Positions 25,366 to 33,566 of a DNA stretch of 53,833 nt are shown piece by piece. The stretch spans positions 1 through 53,833 of the forward strand of contig CAZUMS010000027.1 of the NCBI GenBank assembly GCA_964621525.1. Reading direction: 5' to 3'. Positions within the stretch are counted from its first letter, which is position 1, and each line of letters begins with the position of its first letter. The translations under genes were made by a program, and so were the position numbers. The notes beneath the pieces are model-generated. The model was not told the origin of the DNA. It saw only the letters and a program-made list of their open reading frames with translations, and ran no database searches. Source of the stretch: CAZMGV01 sp964621525 [NCBI: uncultured bacterium] (GTDB lineage Bacteria > JAGRBM01).

Positions 25366-25418
25366 TTTCCGGCGGTTTGGCGGGCGTTGCCCCGCCCGCT
25401 GAATCCTTCGGCCGGAAA
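25366..25418. promoter_or_regulatory. nested hairpin between DUF4124 gene and GAPDH gene
   Basis: An outer 8-bp stem (tttccggc 25366-25373 with gccggaaa 25411-25418) encloses an inner hairpin (gcgggc 25380-25385 with gcccgc 25394-25399, loop of eight). It begins 14 bases after the DUF4124 stop and ends 109 bases before the GAPDH ATG. It may be a terminator of the first gene or a structured leader of the second. There is no T tract. Confidence 0.45.
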
Positions 25419-25526
25419 TCTCGACAAGCCGGGGAAAAGCGGTTAACCAAGGCGCGCGGTCTCGGGCCGGCTTCCCCGGAAGTCCCCGCCGCAAATCCGG
25501 AGAATACTCCCCTTCAAGGAGCGTCC

Positions 25527-26594
25527 ATGTCGAATATCGTCCACGTCGTCGGTACCGGAACCATCGGTGAGCCCCTCATCGGCATCCTCGCCCGCTACAA
25601 GAAGGAACTCGGCATCGACGAAGTCACCTTCCACAAGCGCACGCCGCTCACCACCGACCGTTCGAAGGTGAACGAGCTCGTGAAGAAGGGCGCCCGGCTC
25701 GCCGCCGACAAGGACAGGCGCGCCGAGTTTGAGAAGCTCGGCATGAAGCCGGAGCTGGAGGCGATCGAGGCGCTGGAGCGCGCCGCCGTCGTCATCGACT
25801 GCACGCCCATCGGCAACGAGATGAAGGAAAAGGTCTACTCGAAGCTGAACCAGTCGAAGATCAGGGGGTTCATCGCCCAGGGCTCGGAGTTCGGCTTCGG
25901 CAAGATGTACGCCCGCGGGATCAACGACGAGGCGCTGAAAGTCGGCGAGGACCGCTACCTGCAGGTCGTCTCGTGCAACACGCACAACATCTCGGTGCTC
26001 GTGAAGACGCTCGGCATGAAGGGCGGCTCGGACCCCTCGAATCTCGTCGAGGGCCGCTTCCTCTGCATCCGCCGCGCGTCCGACATCTCGCAGGACGACG
26101 ACTTCGTCCCCTCGCCCATGCCCGACAAGCACAAGGACGAGGCGTTCGGCACGCACCACGCGCACGACGCCTTCCACCTGTTCGAGACCCTCGGGCTGAA
26201 GCCCAAGCTCTACTCGAGCGCACTGAAGCTCAACAGCCAGTACATGCACACGCTCCACTTCGCCATCAAGACGAAGGAAAAGGTCACGAAAGCCGCCGTC
26301 CTCGACCGGCTGAACAGCCACCCGCTGATCGCCCTCACCGACAAGCGCTCCACCAACACGGTGTTCAGCTTCGGGCGCGACCACGGGATCTTCGGCCGCA
26401 TCCTCTCGCAGACGGTGATCTCCGTGCCGACCCTCGCCGTCAAGGACGAGACCGAGGTCGTGGGCTTCTGCTTCACCCCGCAGGACGGCAACTCGCTCCT
26501 TTCGTCGATCTCGGGCGCCCTCTGGCTCATCGACCCGAAGACCTACGAGAAGAAGCTCGAGTGCCTCACGCCCTACTTCTTCCGGGAAGTCTGA
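25527..26594 (+). CDS. archaeal-type (type II) glyceraldehyde-3-phosphate dehydrogenase-like
   Basis: A 355-residue protein with the layout of type II GAPDH, the form usual in archaea. It has an N-terminal Rossmann motif GTGTIGEPL (9-17), VIDCTPIGNE (89-98), FIAQGSEFGFG and the catalytic cysteine Cys150 in VVSCNTHNISVLVKTL (archaeal enzymes have SCNTT). RRASDIS and MHTLHFAIKT follow in order. It would interconvert glyceraldehyde 3-phosphate and 1,3-bisphosphoglycerate with NAD(P). It has an RBS aagga(g) five bases before the ATG. It is followed 45 bp later by an SDR gene on the same strand. A related dehydrogenase with another aldehyde substrate is possible. Confidence 0.78.
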   Translation: MSNIVHVVGTGTIGEPLIGILARYKKELGIDEVTFHKRTPLTTDRSKVNELVKKGARLAADKDRRAEFEKLGMKPELEAIEALERAAVVIDCTPIGNEMKEKVYSKLNQSKIRGFIAQGSEFGFGKMYARGINDEALKVGEDRYLQVVSCNTHNISVLVKTLGMKGGSDPSNLVEGRFLCIRRASDISQDDDFVPSPMPDKHKDEAFGTHHAHDAFHLFETLGLKPKLYSSALKLNSQYMHTLHFAIKTKEKVTKAAVLDRLNSHPLIALTDKRSTNTVFSFGRDHGIFGRILSQTVISVPTLAVKDETEVVGFCFTPQDGNSLLSSISGALWLIDPKTYEKKLECLTPYFFREV

Positions 26595-26639
26595 CTGACC
26601 GGCTGACTCCCCCGCCCGGCGGGCACACGGGAGGAATTC

Positions 26640-27422
26640 ATGCAGCGGTTCGGCGGCAAGACCGTTCTCGTCACCGGCGCGGCCTCCGGCATCGGCCGTG
26701 CGGCGGCGCTCGGGTTCGCCCGTGAGGGCGCGCGGGTGTTCGTCACCGACCTCGACATGGCCGGGGCCGCCCGCACCGGGGCGGAGATCTCCGCGGCCGG
26801 CGGAACGGCGGTGGCCGCCGCCCTCGACGTCACGAGCGAGGAGGGCTGGCAGGAGCAGGTGTCCCAGTGCGAGGGCAAGTGGGGGCGGCTCGACGCGGCC
26901 GTGCTGAACGCCGGGGTGTCGTTCGCAGCGCCCCTGACCGGCATGACCCTGGAGGACTGGCGGCGCGTCTTCGCCGTGAACACGGACGGCGTTTTCCTCG
27001 GGCTCAAGTACACGATCCCCGCCGCCGCCCGCGCGGGCGGCGGAAGCATCGTCGTCACGGCGTCGGCCTCGGGCCTCAAGGGCACGCCCGGCGCGGCCGC
27101 CTACGCCGCCAGCAAGGCGGCCGTCATCCACCTCGTCCGGTGCGCCGCCCTCGAATGCCGCGACTCGGGCAGCGGCGTCCGCATCAACGCCGTCTCCCCC
27201 GCCGGTGTCGAAACCCCCATGTGGGAACGGATGCCGTTCTTCGCGGACCTGCAGAGGACCCACGGCTCCCGCGAAAAGGCCTGGGACGCGCTGAAAGCCG
27301 GGATGAAGGAACCGTTCTCGGCGCCGGAGGAAATCGCCGCCGCGATCCTCTACCTCGCCTCCCCCGCCGCCCGCTCCGTCACCGGCGAAAACCTCGTCAT
27401 CGACAACGGGTATACGGTGTAG
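26640..27422 (+). CDS. short-chain dehydrogenase/reductase (classical SDR)
   Basis: A 260-residue classical SDR oxidoreductase using NAD(P)H. Motifs: TGAASGIG (12-19) for cofactor binding, LNAG (89-92), active-site Ser near 142, Tyr155 and Lys159 in YAASK, and the C-terminal ARSVTGENLVIDNGYTV. Asp37 after the second strand (FVTDLD) suggests NAD preference. It has a strong RBS (gggagg) before ATG 26640. It is probably co-transcribed with the GAPDH-like gene. The alcohol or ketone substrate cannot be told. Confidence 0.9.
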   Translation: MQRFGGKTVLVTGAASGIGRAAALGFAREGARVFVTDLDMAGAARTGAEISAAGGTAVAAALDVTSEEGWQEQVSQCEGKWGRLDAAVLNAGVSFAAPLTGMTLEDWRRVFAVNTDGVFLGLKYTIPAAARAGGGSIVVTASASGLKGTPGAAAYAASKAAVIHLVRCAALECRDSGSGVRINAVSPAGVETPMWERMPFFADLQRTHGSREKAWDALKAGMKEPFSAPEEIAAAILYLASPAARSVTGENLVIDNGYTV

Positions 27423-27447
27423 GGGAATCCCGGCCGGGACGGGCGTG

Positions 27448-29022
27448 CTACCGCGCCTCCTCCAGCAGCTTCACGATCTCCTCGTGATTCCTGCTCCGGG
27501 CGATGTCGAGCGGGGTCCGGTAAAGCAGCGGGTCCGGCTGTCCGCTTCCCTCGCATCCGCAACTGTCCGGGGCGGATACAGAGCACCCGTCCGCTTCCGA
27601 AAGATTGTCCTCCGGAACGGAGACCAGCTTCGGCGCGAACGGCAGCAGCGGCGCTCCCGTATAGGCTCCTGCATCCAGCAATAGCCGGACGGCGGCGTCG
27701 TCGCCGTCGTCCGCGGCGTCCATGAGCGGCGTGACTTCGCATAGCGGTCCACCGTTCACTCTTGCGCCTCGGGCCAGCAGCAGCGGAATAATTTTGGCGG
27801 ATTCTTTACGTCCAATGACGAGCTTCAGGGGATCGGGCCAGCAGTTTTCGGCGGGTTTCAGGACGGCCCCGTGGTCGATCAGGGCTTGTACGGTTTCCGC
27901 GGTGCCGGACAGAATGGCTTTGGAAAGGGCCGTGCGGTACGGCTTCGTCTCCAGATTCGGATCGGCCCCGCGCCCGGTCAGCAGCTGGATCAGTTCGGCA
28001 TGGCCCTCGTCCGCCGCTTCCATGAGCGCGGTATTCCCGTATTTGTCCGTACCGTCCGGATCGGCGCCTTTGTCCAGAAGCAGCCTGACGATTTCCAGAT
28101 GTCCGTAACGTGCCGCTTCCACCAGCGGGGGACCGCTGAATTCGTTCAGGGGTGTATTGATGTTGTCTGGGGTGATGAGTCTTTCGACGCGGCTGTAGCT
28201 GTTGTTGCTGATCGCATGCACGAGCTGTATCGATGAAAAGTTCAGTTTTGTCGAGAGATATCCAAGATATCCGAGAACCCCGGCTGTGAGTATGGCGATA
28301 AGTAGGTACGTCACTTGAACCATTCTCCGGCCAGGATGTGACGGGGCGATGTCGCCTTGCCGATAAGCCCGGTATTCAAGACCGCAGGAGCGGCAGTAGT
28401 TGGGATTTGCAGATGGATTTCGTGCTGCACAGGCGGGACAACGGGCGACGACCCGGTCGATCATCCAGAAGTATGCCGGGATTCCTGAAATGTAAGATAT
28501 GGAGAGCATCCATCTGAGCCATTCCAGTTCATGTGAAAATTGCATGCCTGCGATAAGGATCAGTAATGAAAGCGGGTATACAAACCATGAACGCTTCCAG
28601 AACCGGACGTAGTTCTCATACTGTTCCTGAAAACGTCCGATACCTTCAGTATCGATTGTTCCCCGAAACTGGAGCTTTGCCGCTTTTCTGTTTAACGGAA
28701 ATGAGCAATGAGTACAAAATGAGATTCCGGCGGTCTGCTGTGAACCGCAGACAGGGCATCTCAGACTCCTAAAAAAGAACCAGATGCATCCAAACACCAG
28801 TGGCCATGCCAGTAGAAATAGCCACCAAAACTTGGTGAGGATAAAATCCCTGAGCGAATCGACTTTTAGAATCGCCAGACACCCTAAGACTACAAGTAGT
28901 AGGGCAACGAAACAGAGGCGGAACCGCCGCCAGCGTCCTTTTCTCAGCCGCTCGATCTCCCCGTCCGGCAGGTTCCGGACCGTTTCCGACAGGCGGGATT
29001 TGTCGAGTGGCGGGTAGTTCAT
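27448..29022 (-). CDS. membrane protein with zinc ribbons and C-terminal ankyrin repeats
   Basis: A 524-residue multidomain protein. Two hydrophobic helices (about 37-55, 63-86) are followed by a zinc-ribbon Cys set (CPVCG ... FCTHC, near 88-106), two more helices, a second zinc ribbon (CPAC ... YCRSCG, near 195-220), another helix, then about five ankyrin repeats (about 285-520, for example ARYGHLEIVRLLLDKGADPDGTDKYGNTALMEAADEGH split across repeats). It probably organises protein contacts at the membrane. A start at 29022 is favoured by GGAGAA nine bases upstream. The first 300 codons are visibly less GC-rich than neighbouring genes, hinting at transfer. Confidence 0.8.
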   Translation of the reverse strand: MNYPPLDKSRLSETVRNLPDGEIERLRKGRWRRFRLCFVALLLVVLGCLAILKVDSLRDFILTKFWWLFLLAWPLVFGCIWFFFRSLRCPVCGSQQTAGISFCTHCSFPLNRKAAKLQFRGTIDTEGIGRFQEQYENYVRFWKRSWFVYPLSLLILIAGMQFSHELEWLRWMLSISYISGIPAYFWMIDRVVARCPACAARNPSANPNYCRSCGLEYRAYRQGDIAPSHPGRRMVQVTYLLIAILTAGVLGYLGYLSTKLNFSSIQLVHAISNNSYSRVERLITPDNINTPLNEFSGPPLVEAARYGHLEIVRLLLDKGADPDGTDKYGNTALMEAADEGHAELIQLLTGRGADPNLETKPYRTALSKAILSGTAETVQALIDHGAVLKPAENCWPDPLKLVIGRKESAKIIPLLLARGARVNGGPLCEVTPLMDAADDGDDAAVRLLLDAGAYTGAPLLPFAPKLVSVPEDNLSEADGCSVSAPDSCGCEGSGQPDPLLYRTPLDIARSRNHEEIVKLLEEAR

Positions 29023-29110
29023 TTTCAGGTTCTCCGAAACTATCACGGAACGCCGAACCACCCAAGTGCCCCCCTCCCAACCCCCCGTCCCGGCTCGCGA
29101 TTTCCGGGTG

Positions 29111-29130
29111 TGACACGCCCTGACACACCC
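29111..29130. repeat. tandem decamer TGACAC(G/A)CCC x2
   Basis: Two adjacent 10-base units differing at one position lie 55 bases upstream of the DUF3486-like gene start and in the gap divergent from the ankyrin gene. Direct repeats at this position may bind a regulator. They could also be chance in GC-rich DNA. Confidence 0.4.
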
Positions 29131-29184
29131 CTGTGGCAGGCTGTCCGGGCGTGAGGATCACGCCTGGAATGGAGGGTTCCGATC

Positions 29185-30168
29185 ATGAGCCGCACATCGC
29201 GCATGGACCGTCTGCCCGACGAAATCACCGACTGGCTGTACCGGATGCTGGGAAACCGCGAAGGCCCCTCGATGCAGGAGATCACCGAGGAACTGAACGC
29301 CCGGCTGGTGAAAATTTTCGGCAACCGGGAGCCGGAGATCATGGAGGAATCGGTACGCCGCTGGTTCCGAACGAAGCAGACCGCCTTCGCCATTCACCGC
29401 GAGATGGAACGGATGATCGGGGAGGCGGTCCGGCATCCCGAGAAATTCCGCGACGCCCGGCACGCCTACTTTGGAGCCACGGGGCAGATCGCCTTCCGGG
29501 GGCTCGTCGAGCTGGAGCTTTCGGAGCGGATCGACGTGGACACGTTCCTCAAGCTTCAGCGCGCCATGGAGAAAACCGTGAAGGCCGAGAAGACTCTCAT
29601 GGACATGTCGTTTCGCGAGAGGGAGTGGGCGAAACTGATGGCGGCGAGGGACGCGGCGAAGTCCGCGCGTCCGGCCGACGTCCCGGTAGAGCCGGAGCCG
29701 CCGGAAGCGCCCCGTGCGGAAACCGGAGCGGACGGGGATTCCCCTGCGGACGCTCCGGACGGCGGCCGGGATACCGCTCCGGATATCTCCGTGGACACTG
29801 CCGGGGAGGGTGCCACCGGAAGTCCCCCCGGCGCGTCCGGGGAAATTCCTCTCCAATCCTCCGAATGGGCCGTAAGTCTGCGGAAACACTGGTTTCCTTC
29901 GGCCGGTTTCGAGGAGTTCCCGGACAGGAAACTGGTCCAGCTCGCGGACCAGATGATCCGTTGGGATCTGCTCGACGTCAAGACCAAGGGCGCCCTGATG
30001 ACAAGCCGCATCCGTCTGAACGCCAAGAGCAGTCCCGAGAACCGGGAGTACCTGCTGGAGGCAATCCGTGCCGCCAAGGCGGCCGTCGATGCCTTGGCCG
30101 GCGGCGGCCCGCTGCCGGAACCGGACGGACACGGGATCTGGAGAGGCCCTCGCCCGAGCGCTTACTGA
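29185..30168 (+). CDS. Mu gp27-like (DUF3486) protein, isolated from any prophage
   Basis: A 327-residue protein whose first 155 residues resemble DUF3486, the small terminase-type protein gp27 of Mu-like phages. It begins with a RMDRLPDEITDWLYRML pattern, then a helix-turn-helix-like EITEELNARL ... ESVRRWF and a long helical region. A Pro/Asp/Glu-rich low-complexity linker (about 155-225) leads to a C-terminal helical domain of about 100 residues that I do not recognise. It has a clear RBS (ggaggg) eight bases before the ATG. No other phage gene is near, so it is either a domesticated gene or the last trace of a prophage. The family call is moderate. Confidence 0.55.
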   Translation: MSRTSRMDRLPDEITDWLYRMLGNREGPSMQEITEELNARLVKIFGNREPEIMEESVRRWFRTKQTAFAIHREMERMIGEAVRHPEKFRDARHAYFGATGQIAFRGLVELELSERIDVDTFLKLQRAMEKTVKAEKTLMDMSFREREWAKLMAARDAAKSARPADVPVEPEPPEAPRAETGADGDSPADAPDGGRDTAPDISVDTAGEGATGSPPGASGEIPLQSSEWAVSLRKHWFPSAGFEEFPDRKLVQLADQMIRWDLLDVKTKGALMTSRIRLNAKSSPENREYLLEAIRAAKAAVDALAGGGPLPEPDGHGIWRGPRPSAY

Positions 30169-30214
30169 AAGGCCTGACGGGAACCGCCCCGCGCCCGGAG
30201 CGTGAGGGGGTTCC

Positions 30215-31249
30215 TCACCCCGCCATGTCGAGGAGGGCGCTCTCGAAGGGGAGCGTGTAGTCGGGCTTCACGACGATCTCGCCGATGCGGCGCAGGTTCA
30301 TGGGCGCCTGGCTCTCGCCGCGGCAGGCGAACCAGCATTTGTCGCAGATGTCGTCCTTCGTGATCGTGTGCTCGTTGAACTCGGTGTAGTGCGCCTTGAT
30401 GGGCAGCTCCGAGCAGGGCTGGATATAGCCCTCGGCGGTCACGTGCACCCAGTCCTTGCCGGCGCGGCAGCCGTCCTTGGCGCCCTTCACGAAGTAGTCG
30501 GGGATGTTCAGCAGGTAGTAGTCGGAGTTCCGGATGTGGCCGTACTTGTGCTTGATGTTGACGAGCTCGTTCACGACCCGGTGGACGTCGCCGATCTCTT
30601 CCGGCGGGATCATGTACTCGTCCTTGTCGGTCTTGAGCACCGAGTAGCTGGAGAACGACGCGCCGATGCCGAGCTCGTAGGCGAGCCGGGCGATGTTCAC
30701 CACGTCGTGCAGGTTGTCCCGCATGATGAACGTGTTGAAGTTGATCCGGTCGAACCCGATGTCGCCGATCTCTTTAATGAGGTTCACGATCCGCTGGTAG
30801 TTGCCCTTCATGCCCCGGTAGACGTCGTGGCGCTCGTCGGGGAAGTCGAGGGAGAAGTTGATCTGGTTCATCCCGGCGGCGTGCAGCTCTTTCGCCCGTT
30901 CGTAGGTGAGGAGGCTGCCGTTGTTCACCATCGAGATGTAGACGAAATCGACGGCGTCCTTCATGCCGCGCACGAGTTCCGGCAGGTCCTGCCGGAGCGT
31001 GGGCTCGCCGCCCGAGATCGTGACGATCATCGGGTCGAACTTCTTCACGATGTGGGCGTAGCTGTCCAGGACGGTCTCGTCCTTGGTCTGCCAGTAGAAG
31101 CAGAACGTGCAGCGGGCGTTGCACTTCTTCGTGACCTCGAGGTTCACGTGCTTGGGGCGCGGGTTGATCGAGAGGTCCGCCCACTTCATGAGGGCGTTCG
31201 CGCGGTCCTTGAGGCTGATCGTTCCTGTGGATCCCATGGTTGTCGTCAC
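30215..31249 (-). CDS. radical SAM protein with SPASM-like C-terminus
   Basis: A 344-residue radical SAM enzyme. The cluster motif CxxxCxxC is KKCNARCTFCFYW (about 42-53), followed by the GGEP motif (TISGGEPTLRQDLPEL) and a TIM-barrel pattern. C-terminal cysteines (CRAG, QPCSEL, CDKCWFACRG) can hold an auxiliary 4Fe-4S cluster as in SPASM/twitch proteins, which act on peptides, proteins or lipids. The GTG at 31249 has GAGG four bases upstream, and ATG 31237 is an alternative. It lies 6 bp after the phosphatase-superfamily gene and is surely in its operon. The substrate is unknown. Confidence 0.87.
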   Translation of the reverse strand: MTTTMGSTGTISLKDRANALMKWADLSINPRPKHVNLEVTKKCNARCTFCFYWQTKDETVLDSYAHIVKKFDPMIVTISGGEPTLRQDLPELVRGMKDAVDFVYISMVNNGSLLTYERAKELHAAGMNQINFSLDFPDERHDVYRGMKGNYQRIVNLIKEIGDIGFDRINFNTFIMRDNLHDVVNIARLAYELGIGASFSSYSVLKTDKDEYMIPPEEIGDVHRVVNELVNIKHKYGHIRNSDYYLLNIPDYFVKGAKDGCRAGKDWVHVTAEGYIQPCSELPIKAHYTEFNEHTITKDDICDKCWFACRGESQAPMNLRRIGEIVVKPDYTLPFESALLDMAG

Positions 31250-31255
31250 CGTTCC

Positions 31256-32779
31256 TCAGCCGGCCGGCCGGATCGCCCGGCCGTCCATGCGGTTGGCGGG
31301 CGTGCGCCCGAGCCATTCGAGTTCCGTCGGCAGGTAGTCCACCGTCCGGCGGGGGCCCGTTTCCAGTTTCCGGTTCACGAGGTAGGGCACCAGCATGTGC
31401 TCCTTCGCGAAGCCCCCGTGGCTCGCCTTGTGCTCGGGGAACTCGTACCGGACCCGGAGGTCGTGGCCGTTCGCGGCGCTCACCACCAGGTCCCCCGCCC
31501 GGCTGGAGCGGAAGAACTGGAGGAGCTGCACCGGGGCGTCCGGGTAGTCCGAACCGAAGGTCGCCTCAAGGCTCTCCCGTTCGCTGCCCTCCGGAGGATG
31601 GCTGGTGTAGCCGAAGGGGTCTGTACCCCTGGTCACGCGGTAGAGGATCTTTCCGTCCTCCGTCTCGCGCACCCAGGCCTCGCCCCGGCGGGTCCTCACG
31701 CGGACGCCTTCGGCGTCCGGGCCCGCCACGAGGTCCACTGCGTCCTGCTCCAGCAGCCGGTCCACGACGCCGCCGAACATTCCGTTCGCCAGCTCCTCGA
31801 AGATCGGCCGCTGCTCCCAGCCCCCTTTGGGGTGCTTGAAGTAGAGGTTCGCCATGGAGTTGCCCGACACCATCGAGGCCGCCGTCGCCGAGTGCCAGTA
31901 GCGGTAGCCGGTCGGGTAGTAGTAGTTCCGGTGGCCGAGCCGCTCGACGAACCGGTCGAGGTCGAAGTGGTGCCGGGTCGGCGTCATGCCGTGGTCGGCG
32001 GAGATCGTGAGCGAGGTCGTCTCCCACAGGCCGTACCGGGAGAGGGTCTCGTAGGCCGTCTGGACGGCCAGGTCGATCTTCTCGTACTCCCGGAGCGCCC
32101 ATTCGCTGAACGGGTCGGAGTTGTGGGCGGCGCCGTCGATGCCGGGGAAGGCGACGAAGAGGAACTCGAAGTCCTCGACGAGCGCCTTCCGGAGGCCGGC
32201 CATCACCTGGTCCGTGACGATGTCGTAGTTGCTCGTGATGTGGGCGAGGATCATCGCCGGGAGCGCGCCGGGCGCCCGCTCGCGGTCCATGCCGATGCCG
32301 CGCTTGACGTGATTGTAGACGTTGAGCGACTTGGGGACCTGCTCGAAGACCGTCTTCGCGGCGGGGTCGAGGTCGCCGTTCAGCAGCGGCCCTCCGACGC
32401 CGACGTAGCTCCGGGTCCGCTGGATGCTGAAGGTCTTGCGGGCGTAGTTCATCCGGTCGAACCACCGGATGCCCGGCAGGTTGCAGGTGCCGGGGTAGCA
32501 GCCGGTGACGAACGGCAGGTAGGCGGGCCCCGTCGTCGAGGGGAACACCGTCACCGCCGCACCGGAGGAGCCCTTCTCGTAGAAAAGCTCCCGGATCGCC
32601 GGCAGGCGGCCCGCCTTCGCCAGCGCCTCGAAGGCGTCCGGGCGCGCCCCGTCGGCGAGGAAGAAGATCGACCGGCGGGCCGGTTCTCGTTTCGTCGGTT
32701 CAGACAATCTGCGTATTCCGTCCCGGCCGGACTCCGGCCAAGGGGCGCAACTATTCACGAAACCTCGGGCAAATTCCAC
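31256..32779 (-). CDS. alkaline phosphatase superfamily (phosphodiesterase/NPP-like) enzyme
   Basis: A metal-dependent hydrolase of up to 507 residues. Metal-ligand and nucleophile signatures are present in order: FFLADGARPDAFEAL (first Asp), FPSTTGPAYLPFVTG (Thr nucleophile region), FPGIDGAAHNSDP (Asp/His), SADHGMTPT (Asp-His) and ASHGGF (His). The closest general type is the nucleotide pyrophosphatase/phosphodiesterase branch. No signal peptide is evident. The annotated GTG start has weak support, and TTG 32707 just before SEPTKREP is an option. The gene pairs with a radical SAM gene (6-bp gap), suggesting that one prepares or releases the substrate of the other. Confidence 0.82.
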   Translation of the reverse strand: MEFARGFVNSCAPWPESGRDGIRRLSEPTKREPARRSIFFLADGARPDAFEALAKAGRLPAIRELFYEKGSSGAAVTVFPSTTGPAYLPFVTGCYPGTCNLPGIRWFDRMNYARKTFSIQRTRSYVGVGGPLLNGDLDPAAKTVFEQVPKSLNVYNHVKRGIGMDRERAPGALPAMILAHITSNYDIVTDQVMAGLRKALVEDFEFLFVAFPGIDGAAHNSDPFSEWALREYEKIDLAVQTAYETLSRYGLWETTSLTISADHGMTPTRHHFDLDRFVERLGHRNYYYPTGYRYWHSATAASMVSGNSMANLYFKHPKGGWEQRPIFEELANGMFGGVVDRLLEQDAVDLVAGPDAEGVRVRTRRGEAWVRETEDGKILYRVTRGTDPFGYTSHPPEGSERESLEATFGSDYPDAPVQLLQFFRSSRAGDLVVSAANGHDLRVRYEFPEHKASHGGFAKEHMLVPYLVNRKLETGPRRTVDYLPTELEWLGRTPANRMDGRAIRPAG

Positions 32780-32823
32780 AAGGCTGCCCGACGTGCTTCG
32801 TAACCCATTGGAATAACTTGAGA

Positions 32824-33231
32824 TTACGCCTGTCCGGAGCGGTATTCAGGGGGCAGTTCACAGGTGCCGCCGATGGACTTCCGGTTCTCGGCGATCAGGT
32901 TGTAGACGCGCCGCGCAAACCACCGCATGCCGGGGGCGGTCATGAGGGCGGGCGTCACCTTCCAGCCGCAGGCCCGGAGGATCACGGCGACGCCCTCGGG
33001 GCCGCCCCTGATCCCGCCCTCGGGCGTCACGACGAAGATCTCCCGTTCGCAGGCGGCGATATCCAGCTTCGGGAACCGCTGCGCGAGGTCCGGCGCCTGG
33101 TATGGCACGTAGTCGAACACCCCCGCGCGGTCCATCTTCCGGATCCGCTGCACGGACTTCGAGCACATCCCGCAGGTGCCGTCGTAGATGACGGTGTATC
33201 TGGAGGGCCGGCCGGTGCCGTGATCGGTCAT
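32824..33231 (-). CDS. DCC-family thiol-disulfide oxidoreductase-like protein (DUF393)
   Basis: A 135-residue thioredoxin-fold protein. The defining DxxCxxC motif is YDGTCGMCSKSVQRI (Asp17, Cys20, Cys23) near the N-terminus, with the family pattern GxxAVxxIL as EGVAVILRACG. DCC proteins are poorly characterised but keep a redox-active pair. The ATG overlaps the stop of the HepT-like gene (ATGA), an unusual link between a toxin gene and a thiol protein. Downstream, 44 bp away, is the phosphatase-radical SAM pair on the same strand. Confidence 0.85.
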   Translation of the reverse strand: MTDHGTGRPSRYTVIYDGTCGMCSKSVQRIRKMDRAGVFDYVPYQAPDLAQRFPKLDIAACEREIFVVTPEGGIRGGPEGVAVILRACGWKVTPALMTAPGMRWFARRVYNLIAENRKSIGGTCELPPEYRSGQA

Positions 33232-33566
33232 GGCTTGAGGATGTTCCTTAACTGGAGAATCAGCTGGGGCAGGTCGGCCTTGACCGTTTCCCAGAGATAC
33301 CGTTCTTCGACGATATCATATCCATGGCTGACCTTGTTCCGCATTCCGACGATGTCCCGCCAGGGTATCTCGGGATGGATCTCTTTCCGTTCGGATGAAA
33401 TCCGGTTGGCGGCTTCGCCGAGAATTTCGATCAGCCGTTCGGTTGCGAGGACAAGAACCCGGTCCGACCGGAACTCGTCGAAGGATTTTCCCGAGCAGAG
33501 GGAAACCGCTTCCTCGGCATGCTCCATCATGTCCCTGAGGGACACGCCGTCATCGCGCTTCGTCAT
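33228..33566 (-). CDS. HepT-like toxin (DUF86, HEPN RNase fold)
   Basis: A 112-residue helical protein of the HepT family. The catalytic RX4HXY motif is intact as Arg76-NKVS-His81-G-Tyr83 (RNKVSHGYD). LGEAANRIS and PWRDIVGMRN are family hallmarks. In known pairs HepT is a HEPN RNase silenced when the MntA partner adds AMP to the Tyr of this motif. The ATG 33566 overlaps the end of the MntA-like gene by 17 bp. The stop overlaps the start of the DCC gene. Confidence 0.88.
   Translation of the reverse strand: MTKRDDGVSLRDMMEHAEEAVSLCSGKSFDEFRSDRVLVLATERLIEILGEAANRISSERKEIHPEIPWRDIVGMRNKVSHGYDIVEERYLWETVKADLPQLILQLRNILKP

Noticed and set aside
29131-29150. Possible sigma-54 (-24/-12) promoter before the gp27-like gene
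   Set aside because: TGGCAG is present but no GC dinucleotide with the right spacing and TTGC-like -12 element follows.
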